In this document: positions 56,793 through 64,000 of the stretch, in pieces | How positions within the stretch are numbered: position 1 is the first letter of the stretch | Layout: each line of letters starts with the position of its first letter | Assembly: GCA_030248195.1 (NCBI GenBank) | Contig: JASAND010016645.1 | Coordinates: 1 to 64,000, forward strand | DNA: 64,000 nucleotides | Source: Trissonchulus latispiculum | Lineage: Eukaryota; Nematoda; Enoplea; Enoplida; Ironidae | Reading direction: 5' to 3' | Position numbers and translations under genes: made by a program | The notes under the pieces: generated by a model | What the model was told of the DNA's origin: nothing | Databases searched by the model: none | What the model saw: the letters and a program-made list of their open reading frames with translations, nothing else

Positions 56793-57420
56793 TTTGTTTC
56801 AACAGAATTCAAAAGGGCTTCGCTTTTATTAATTTACACTTCATAAACCTTCATTAAATCACTACTGCTCCAGCACTCAATCACCTTATATGTATTGATC
56901 CAATTCGAGCAAACATAGCCTGTTGATCATCAAGCATGCATAGCTGAACATCAAAGCGTTCTGCTATATATGGACAGAGGAGACTTCTGCCATTGGACAT
57001 CGTCCACCATTGAAGCATTCCCACAGGAAATTTTGTATTTTATGAAACTGTTTAAGCGGATACACTTTCTGTAGAGCTCCTTGTCGTATACCAACCGTTC
57101 CTTCTGGCAATAGCTCTACAGTAATGGGACTTAGATTATCATTAGGCGCATGCCATTTGGTTGTGGGTTTTATGTATATGAGTAGTCCAAAAGTAACTAA
57201 TGTGAGTAATGTAACTATCGAGATTATACCTTACAGAGCGTAAATGTTTCATGTACTCTGCACACGTTTTTCTAAGGTAACCTCCATTTCAATAAAGCAC
57301 CGAACACTCATTTTCGTATGGTTAGGTAACCTTTTTATTAATTAGCATATATACAACTCTACACACGTATGATACGGACATACATACAAGTATAGTGACA
57401 ACAAGAGCATGTTACTGATT
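56793..57420. other. Polinton interior, not assigned
   Basis: On the minus strand a short frame (~56.99-56.88 kb) reads SLLCPYIAERFDVQLCMLDD then QQAMFARIG. It is coherent but unrecognised. An adenain-type protease would be expected somewhere in the element; I could not identify its His/Asp/Cys motifs here. Confidence 0.4.
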
Positions 57421-58346
57421 CTCTCTCATAATTTCTTGTCGAATGTTCATTAGTATTGCACCAAACTTATTCATCCCAATCCATTGAGATAAATCATTAA
57501 TTTTTGGTTCAGCAACATGTATCCCACTAGCCCAGTATATATAAAAATTAGCGGCTTCTGCTAGAACATCATCTCCAGTATTCAACAACAAATGCTCAAC
57601 ATCTGGGTGTAGTCCAACATTTTTTCCCTGACAGCATAATCTATCACATCATATGCAATTAACATCCATTGATCTTCTTGATATCCATTTACATGTTTAC
57701 CATGTTGCTTAGCGAAAAAGGAGACCATGTGTTCATAATCTTCCAATACGTAGTCCAGTCATTGAAATATTTATCTTTTTCAGCTTGATAATACTTTTCA
57801 GTTGTCCGATACACTACTCCTGCAATTGTTATGGGTGCTCTATGGAATGTGCTGAATGGATGCCATCCAGAATAAAAAATAGTGCTCATTCTCCCATCAT
57901 GCGGTTTGGTTCGTAGAGAACAAAGCATTGCACTGTCTTCATGAGCCTGTTGCTTGTGCTTTTTCAGGAGTCGCAACGTCTTGAAAGTTTCTCCACAACA
58001 TGTTCTCTGCCTGAGTGTATTTTGCGGATATGTTGACGGCGCTCTGCCTTACTAATGCAGGTAGCGCAGCACATAATGCACTTAATGTCTTCCATGGCGA
58101 TATAAAAATTAATTATTTGTTTGTTTCTATATCCTTCTTATGTTTTTTATGTGATCAAGTGTTCATATTGTTTTTCGATTTGACCACTTCCAATGTCTTT
58201 TTCTACTTCTATAATAACATTTGGATATCTTCTTCTTCTGTAGCAAATCTTCTAGCTTCAGCGAAACCTTCTTCCCAGCTGCTGACTTTTTCCTTGGAAT
58301 ACATCACGTCATTACCAGTTTCACCATTGGAAACCACTTTGAACAT
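57421..58346 (-). pseudogene. NADAR-domain (YbiA-like) protein in Polinton, frameshifted
   Basis: An N-terminal frame from 58346 (MFKVVSNGETGNDVMYSKEK) is followed, after breaks, by the frame 57976-57689 with FYSGWHPFSTFHRAPITIAG and VVYRTTEKYYQAEKDKYF, the start of a NADAR fold. The remaining parts are in other minus frames: KHVNGYQEDQWMLIAYDVID (~57.67 kb), then LLLNTGDDVLAEAANFYIYW, ASGIHVAEPKIND and GMNKFGAILMNIR (~57.58-57.43 kb). Together these cover the domain: aromatic FYSG start, E-x-x-Y helix, TGDDVLAEA, and N-x-x-G-x-x-LM. NADAR proteins are N-glycosidases acting on ADP-ribose- or riboflavin-related substrates in bacteria, and are also found in viruses and eukaryotes. The two breaks inside the domain lie at a T run near 57714 and an A run near 57622. 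It is in the same orientation as the ATPase and capsid genes. Confidence 0.82.
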
Positions 58347-58736
58347 CTAAAGCCTGAACTCTTATGTCTCAACTTGTGTTCGAAGGGAGACACTTTATAA
58401 TGTCGGCGGGACTGTTCTCCTTGTAAGTGTTGGGACACTACTTGAAGGAAAAAATATGTTAGGGATGGTTGATGTTTTCTTCAACGACTTTTATGTCTTT
58501 CGGCGGAAAAAAGTCGTGGTTGCTATGACAACGTATTGTTATGATAAAAATGATCAATCTTCCTAAAAAAGCATTGATGCACAAAGGAATTCACAACTTA
58601 GCTAATATTTGGCTAGTCTAATGATCACAGAATCTACAAAAAAGGCAGAAAAACTTGATTTTCTCATTCTTGCACTCTACTGACTGGTTGTTTTCTGGAC
58701 TCTCCATTCAACTGGTCCTATATCTTTTCGTCTCAG

Positions 58737-60363
58737 GACTGTGGTGTTGGTTTCATTAGAAAGGACAATCTGACTCGTCATATGAAGGACAAACATGTAA
58801 GTATTTCTTAGTATTTACATTCTCAATTAATTGTGGAATTAATTATGAGTTCGTGACCTAACCTATTATATAATGTATTTCCCACGACTTGCATGATTAT
58901 GCAACATTTCCGGTCTACCTTCCGGCGTGATTACATAATTAATGCTGACACTTCTAGGCAATTTTGAAGTAATGATGTCATCAAATTAGAGAATTTGAAT
59001 ATCAAATTAACAGTTTTCAAAATGAGATTACACAATTTGCATCATGTTCTCCAGTCAATTTCCCGCTCAATGACGTAATCTGATTACATAATTGTTATAC
59101 AACATTTCCGGTTTGTCTTCCGACGTATAATCCTAATTAGGTTGTATAATCTTGCAACATTTCGGATTTGATTTCAAACAATGATTTAATCAGCATGGTT
59201 ATCTCCAGTGTTTCTCACATAATGATATAGTATTACATAATCATAGAAGTGCGACCCCTAGTTTCAATAAATCAAACATAGTGATGAGATTATGCAATTT
59301 GTATAACTTTGTATGATAGTGCAGTTTCCACTCCATTGTTTCAGACACAACAAAACAGAAGCTGGTGCGGGCACTTCACTACAGACTGTTCCAGCTCAGA
59401 AGGAGCAAGCAAACGTAAGTCATTCCTATTGTTTTAATATTTTATGTGTCTTATTCTAAGTAACTTTATACTTCCGTTTTATTTTCCCACGGTAATTTGG
59501 CTGCATACGTTGTCTCAGCTGGCTGTCCCAGCTCCAAAAAAACAAACTAATGTAAGCATTTTCAGTTACAAACATTTCAAACAGTGTATCCTTTACTGTT
59601 CTTACACTTGCTCCTACGCGTGGTTTTACAAGTATTTTTCACCTTGTCTGATTGTTTCAGATGTGTTCCACATGTGGGAAAGCGTTTACTGAAAGGAAAA
59701 ACTTGTTGAAATATGATGATGAAAAAAGGCGATGTGTGAAATTTGTGGTCGGCCATTTGCTAGAATGGATTACATGGTGAAGCTTAAGGAGCTTCATTCC
59801 AGAAAACGTCCCGACCCCATCAAACACGTTCCCGAATAACCCCGACAGAAGTAGCCTCGAGGAAGAATGTAGCCTGTGAATACTGCTCTAAGCAAATCCC
59901 TTCAAGAATTCCTGCTACGCCCTAACTATTGAACTAACTATTGATGTCCCACCCTTTCTCCAATCCAAGGTCCTTGATATCAAGGAGATTCTTGATGACC
60001 ATTTGACTGAAAACACAGGAGCAAGCTTTGGATGTGCCTCAAAATATTATTTGAAAAGGCCCTTCATCCTGAAGTGACGATTGAGAGCTACTCCAATTGT
60101 CGACTATGATTATTTTGGGTGGATCTGGCATTGACAATGATTTAAATGATGGTTACTCGACGACATTGCATAATATTGACTCTTCTCTTCAAAGAGGTTC
60201 TGGTTGGATAATTAAGGCCATTTTATATGTACAGATTCATGTAGTTTGTTATCAACCAATCGATTCTTATACTGCCGTGGTCCCTGCAGCTAATTTGGTT
60301 GAAACTTCTGTTTCGTTTACTTGTAACTCTGACGGTGATGATGATGATGATGATGATGAATGA
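58737..60363 (+). pseudogene. N-terminal part of Polinton type B DNA polymerase, spliced, truncated
   Basis: Exon-like blocks with GT/AG borders: ~58737-58796 (zinc finger piece CGVGFIRKDNLTRHMKDKH, then GTAAGT), 59345-59414, 59520-59552 (AVPAPKKQTN, then GTAAGC) and 59661-60363. The last block has two C2H2-like fingers, CSTCGKAFTERKNLLK and, in another frame, CEICGRPFARMDYMVK, then IELTIDVPPFLQSKV-like and SSLQRGSGWIIKAILYVQIH, the G-S-G-W region typical of Polinton/adintovirus PolB N-termini. It ends in an Asp run from a GAT repeat and a stop. The exonuclease and polymerase domains do not follow: the right TIR begins 260 bp later. Splice phase between the first two blocks does not match exactly, so the model is approximate. 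Confidence 0.7.
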
Positions 60364-60623
60364 TTTAGTTTTTCATGTTCTGTAATATATGTATCTGTAT
60401 TCTGTAATATCTGTAAAATTACAAAAACACTGCTGTAAAATGTTGGTTATTTACTATTAGAATGCATAGTTGTTGTGTATGATATGACATTCATAAAAAG
60501 AGCCATACTGTCCACAAAAATGCTCACTAAGGTGGCATATAAGCCAACAAAAAATGGTACATAGCCCACAAAAAGGGGCAAAAAGATAAAACAAGCTAAA
60601 AACCGTATCAGTAGCCTAGTCGT
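60364..60623. other. gap between polymerase remnant and TIR
   Basis: AT-rich. Near-repeats GGTGGCATATAAGCCAACAA, GGTACATAGCCCACAAAAAG and GCCATACTGTCCACAAAAA suggest a decayed ~30-bp tandem array. This is presumably the deletion scar of the polymerase gene. Confidence 0.4.
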
Positions 60624-60818
60624 CTGATGAGACCCTTTGGCAAGGGTCGAAACGGTTTAGCTGTTGCCATGGCAGCTGTTGCTATAGCAACTGTTGTCAT
60701 AACAACCGATGCCTCCATTCTGGTAAGTGGTAATGCATTGTGGTATAAATTAGCAGAAACAAGGGAAAAACTTCATTTGTGCTAGTTTTCTTGGTTGAGA
60801 GCGGTCGGTTAAGGTTCG
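60624..60818. repeat. right TIR of Polinton
   Basis: Inverted partner of 49870-50042, ~22 bp longer because of a small insertion near GGTAAGTGGTAATGCATTG. It contains TATAAAT at 60744 pointing outward. Confidence 0.9.
60744..60750 (+). promoter_or_regulatory. outward-facing TATA-like box in TIR
   Basis: TATAAAT followed by TAGCAGAAACAAGGGAAAAA. The mirror site in the left TIR (~49938-49944, minus strand) also points outward, into gag. Conserved between the two TIRs, but TIR identity alone explains that. Confidence 0.3.
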
Positions 60819-61275
60819 CGCTTTGTTAATAACTTGTTAACTTATAAAACTTTGTTGTACCTTTTGTAGGTTTGGTAACTACATTTGACACTTTTCCAAA
60901 ACGTTTGTAACTTTTCTTATCACTTTTTTGCTACCTGTCGATACAAGAATTAACATTGTTCCAACACTTTTTTAGCTTTTTGCAACTTTTTCACAACTTT
61001 ATGAAACTTTTAGAACAAACATCTTAATTGTTGGTCGGTCGGTTGTTAATACAATTTATAAAACTTTTTTCTAACTTTTGTAGGTTTGGTACCTACATTT
61101 AACACTTTTCCAAACTTTTTGCAACTTTTTCACAACTTTATAAAACTTGTAGAACAAACATCTGGTTAATGATCATTGGTTCAAGGCTTACCAGTTTAAT
61201 CAGCAATTTTTAATTTCGCATCTCCTGTAAATTTTTTACAAACTTTTTACAACCTTATAAAGGCACGGCACCGGA
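60819..61275. repeat. imperfect AACTTTT-rich duplication
   Basis: TTTGTAGGTTTGGT(A)ACTACATTT...AGAACAAACATCT occurs at about 60866-61023 and 61078-61163, with an internal shortening in the second. Many ACTTTT words. No coding signal. Confidence 0.7.
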
Positions 61276-61520
61276 AGGTTTTGGAACGGCAAGGGTACCT
61301 CCGGCACCGGGTGGTTTTGCAACGCCTATCTCGTCTCTCCGGCTCCGGCTCCGGGAGGTTTTCGAACGCCTATCTGGCCCCTCTGGCTCCTGGAGGTTTT
61401 CCAACACCTATCTGGCCTCTCGCAGCTCCGTCTCCGGGAGGTTTTGGAACCGTCATTGGGTATCTCCGGCTCCGGCAAGCTTTAGAACCGCCATTCGGTC
61501 ACTCCAGTTCCGCTCCGTGA
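61276..61520. repeat. GC-rich ~36-45-bp minisatellite
   Basis: GG(A/T)GGTTTTGGAAC-type starts at 61277, 61313, 61357, 61395 and 61440, with a degraded one near 61478. The plus strand gives a 79-codon frame of P-G-G-F repeats; given the irregular unit length this is most likely fortuitous. Confidence 0.8.
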
Positions 61521-61758
61521 GGTTTCGGGCGCCTCTTTTTTCACTCTACTGACAGACTAATCCTTATTTGGATCATTTGCAGTTTTACAAACCCATTTTC
61601 TATAGATCCGTAAAATATGATTTTAGATCAGACAGATGTGATTTATTTCAATTTGACACTTTGACTTCAACTTGCCTTCTTCTATGATACCACGCATATG
61701 TGCAAGGGCAAGGCTTATGTGTTAAGCTGACGTTTATAGCAAGAAACTTGACCTTGCC

Positions 61759-61816
61759 TCTTTCTTTCTTTCTTTTTTTAAACAAAGAAAGTAAGAAAGA
61801 AAGAAAAGAAAGAAAC
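61759..61816. repeat. inverted CTTT/GAAA microsatellite
   Basis: (CTTT)n ending TTTTTTTAAAC is followed at once by (GAAA)n, forming a nearly perfect hairpin of about 25 bp. Confidence 0.85.
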
Positions 61817-63559
61817 AAAACACCTGAAAATTGTACTTCTTAAATAATCTGTTAAAAATGTTTTGGAAAACCAAAATTGGCTTTATTGTATTCATTAGAA
61901 AGAGAACATGCTAAGCTATATTTTGATATAAAATGGTTCTTACTCCAAATAATGAATGAGCAATAATGGTTCAAAGTTGATGTCGTCAAAGGGAATTACC
62001 AGCTTATGTGTTGCTAAAACGGACTGGTCTCAAAACCTCAAGTTTAGGAGCTTACGTGAGTAGCCCCAAACATACTGTTTATTTATTTCATACTGGACAC
62101 GCATCAATACCTCCATCCGGGCTTTACAGGAGGTGTACGTCATGCATGCAAAACACAGCGAGTAGTTAATTTGATTTAGAAAAAAGAAACCTCGAAGCCT
62201 CCTCTGTGGAAGAATTTCCATGAGGAACCCGAAACTGCATAATTAAAATGACTTAACGACTTATTGGAGCTAATTCCACTGTTGCCATTATTATAAAACT
62301 ACAAAACTAAAACATCATTTAGAAAAAGGTGGTACCGGCTTACCCTTTCTAAAAGCTTTATGATGATGATTAAAATATTAAATTCTTTATTAAAATGATG
62401 AAAAAATGAAATTGAAATGCCCACACCCGCTATATGTGTACAATAAAAAAGACTTTTGGAGTGTTCCCACTTGGCAAGAGTGTCTTCGGATTCCGAAGAT
62501 GGTTGGCTACGTTGATTTAAAGGTTGGCTCCTGGTGACCGCATTAATGGCAAGAGTGTTCCCTGTATCTATAGTCGAATTACCCCTGTAGACAACCCTTA
62601 GGCAAAACGATCCACAAAGGATGACTCGAGCCTACTAATGCAGTGTGTGCCCTCGTCTGAAAAAGTGATGCATGCTTTGTGGAGAGGGAAGAGGATGTAA
62701 CGCAAGAGGTTGACTTACGGTTATTACAGTTATTACGAAACTACAAAACATAGCTAATACCTGGCCTGCTAGCTAGTCTGCAAGCATTCTCTGACGTATC
62801 AGGTAGCTCCACCTATAGGCTAGGCTTGGGATAGGGTGAGGACCCCCTTGAAGCTACAGGCCTGGGACATCCCAGCTAGAGGGCGCTTCTCTTGGGAAGG
62901 GCGTTATCAGTTAAACTTCTCTCCCCTTACAGTGTTGGATTTCCCCTAGTCGTGTACAGTCGTGTTCTCCCTCCATTCTCTCCCTATCCCATCTGTATAG
63001 TTTCTCCCCTGTATTCCTCCAGTGAGTTTATTGGGACGATGGTATAATAGTTGTTCTTACTTATTAAATATCTTCATTTGGTGTGTCTATTTTGGGCGGG
63101 GCAGTACTGAGGGTTAGTTTAGTTATTATTCTGAGGTGAGCGGCTGTCACCCCCTCACTAGATCAATATATTTGACGAGGCTTTCCCGGCTGGCTCCTGT
63201 GCAGTTGGTGTGTCAATCATTTGTGCCACGGTCTTCTCGCTTTAGTTTCTCTCGCGGGGTAACGGCATTTTTGTGTTAGGATAGTTTCACACTAGTACCG
63301 CTACATTATGCTGCCGGGAGCTCAGGGTTCTAACCTCTACCTTCGGTTTTATGCACCCTTCGCTTTGGGTTTTTACGTTTACGTAATTTTACCTGGTCAG
63401 TTGCTACATTAAGCTGCCGGGAGCTGAGGGTAACAGATTTGGCCTTGTGGTTTGAACCCCTTCGCTAAAACTTTCAAATTTTTATTTCGGTAAATTTTTG
63501 TTAATTATTTTGTGGGCGTTTACCCCCGGCCGGAGAAAGGCTTACCAAGGGTTCCCGGT
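61817..63559. other. unassigned
   Basis: No family recognised. 62040-62230 has a short minus-strand frame without domain. A ~103-bp-spaced direct pair GCTACATTA(T/A)GCTGCCGGGAG occurs at about 63300 and 63402, followed by GGGTT/GGGTA. 62880-63300 is CT-rich with no open frame of note. Confidence 0.4.
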
Positions 63560-63976
63560 AGCTACCAGTCTTTTCCAATTCGATAGTCCTGGCATAATCC
63601 TTTTGGATGAATTCACACAATAGATCGTAGAAATTGTTAACTGCTTGGTACACCTTGCCCACTGTGGCCTGCATGTGCTAACCCAATGCGGTTACTATTT
63701 CAACTGTAGCTGCAGTCTCGTCTTGCACTAATTCTACGGTTGGACAGAGGTCAGTCCAACCACACTACACCACTACTCGACCTCCCCTAACAGGTTATAC
63801 CTGTTACGGGTTGGGACAGGAGCCGTCGCCAGGCTAGACTGGGCCTTGGCTGGTTTTCAGAATTTTTCATGTGAGCCTGATCTATTCCTACGCAACTTAG
63901 GTAGAGGCACCGAAAGCTCAGAACGTCGTTGGACCGCCTCTGTCGTCTGATCCGGCCCTACGCCTTCGTCCGCCAT
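63560..63976 (-). other. possible coding fragment at window edge
   Basis: From an ATG at 63976 the minus strand reads MADEGVGPDQTTEAVQRRSE for 39 codons to a stop. A second coherent stretch, TVELVQDETAATVEIVTALG, a stop, then HMQATVGKVYQAVNNFYDLL and EFIQKDYARTIELE, lies at ~63.75-63.58 kb. Composition suggests a helical gag-like protein, but nothing diagnostic is present and the upstream part is outside the window. Confidence 0.3.
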
Positions 63977-64000
63977 TCGCCACCCGTCTTCGTCACCAGA

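Larger units (their letters stand above)
49870..60818. mobile_element. Polinton/Maverick, degenerate, polymerase-truncated (~10.9 kb)
   Basis: Terminal inverted repeats (49870-50042 and 60624-60818) enclose hallmark genes: major capsid, PX-like basic protein, penton-like minor capsid, retroviral-type integrase and packaging ATPase on the minus strand, and the N-terminal part of a type B polymerase on the plus strand. Full Polintons are usually 15-20 kb; here most of the polymerase is gone and no adenain-type protease was found. The minus-strand order right to left is NADAR gene, ATPase, small proteins, integrase, penton, PX, MCP, unknown. Most genes carry frame changes, so this is a non-autonomous relic or a poorly polished assembly of one. 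Polintons replicate by their own protein-primed polymerase and insert through the integrase; some are related to adintoviruses. Confidence 0.92.

Noticed and set aside
58015..58350. 111-codon plus-strand hydrophobic frame
   Set aside because: It is antisense to the N-terminal part of the NADAR gene (MFKVVSNGETG... on the minus strand), which has better composition.
61281..61520. A Gly/Pro-rich structural protein (79 codons)
   Set aside because: It is the translation of an irregular minisatellite, with no start context or neighbouring exon.

Overview
The window looks like a transposon-packed stretch of an invertebrate animal genome. The evidence is spliced exons with GT/AG borders, Ty3/gypsy LTR retrotransposons, a Polinton/Maverick, several satellites and very sparse host coding. 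The only host gene I recognise is a partial PEX13-like peroxisomal gene (2565-3541, + strand). The species cannot be named from the sequence.

Layout. 1-7.6 kb: a ~145-bp satellite, a long-TIR non-autonomous DNA element (1432-2236), the PEX13-like exons, a 351-bp satellite (4097-5346) and a very homogeneous 114-bp satellite (6211-7609). 7.6-10.8 kb: diverged ~0.4-0.45-kb tandem units, each with a ~78-nt foldback core that keeps its pairing, seven cores in all; a structured RNA gene array is the simplest reading. 10.3-17 kb: a gypsy integrase remnant, then a minus-strand Ty3/gypsy element with LTR promoter, PBS, a very long proline-rich gag and a retropepsin. 20.4-33.1 kb: a plus-strand Ty3/gypsy element (gag, protease, RT, start of RNase H) whose gag is split by a complete LTR-bounded element (22149-28421). 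That inserted element carries gag-like pieces, a UPF1-like SF1 helicase and an SGNH/GDSL-type hydrolase directly before the polypurine tract, with no recognisable RT or integrase.

33-42 kb is mostly unassigned AT-rich DNA with a dispersed repeat and a 1.25-kb palindromic Mutator-like element with a 9-bp target duplication (39734-40980). 42.3-45.4 kb holds a second minus-strand gypsy gag-protease remnant. 45.5-49.75 kb is an LTR element with clean PBS and PPT but little coding capacity. 49.87-60.82 kb is a degenerate Polinton/Maverick with ~175-195-bp TIRs. Its minus strand carries MCP, a PX-like basic protein, a penton-like minor capsid, integrase, small proteins, a packaging ATPase lacking its P-loop segment, and a NADAR-domain gene. 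Its plus strand carries only the spliced N-terminal part of the type B DNA polymerase. The left TIR abuts the gypsy gag, so the Polinton appears to have entered that retroelement. The last 3 kb hold minisatellites and unassigned DNA.

Most coding regions are broken by frameshifts. Two breaks in the NADAR gene fall in homopolymers, so assembly error should be separated from true decay before genes are called dead.
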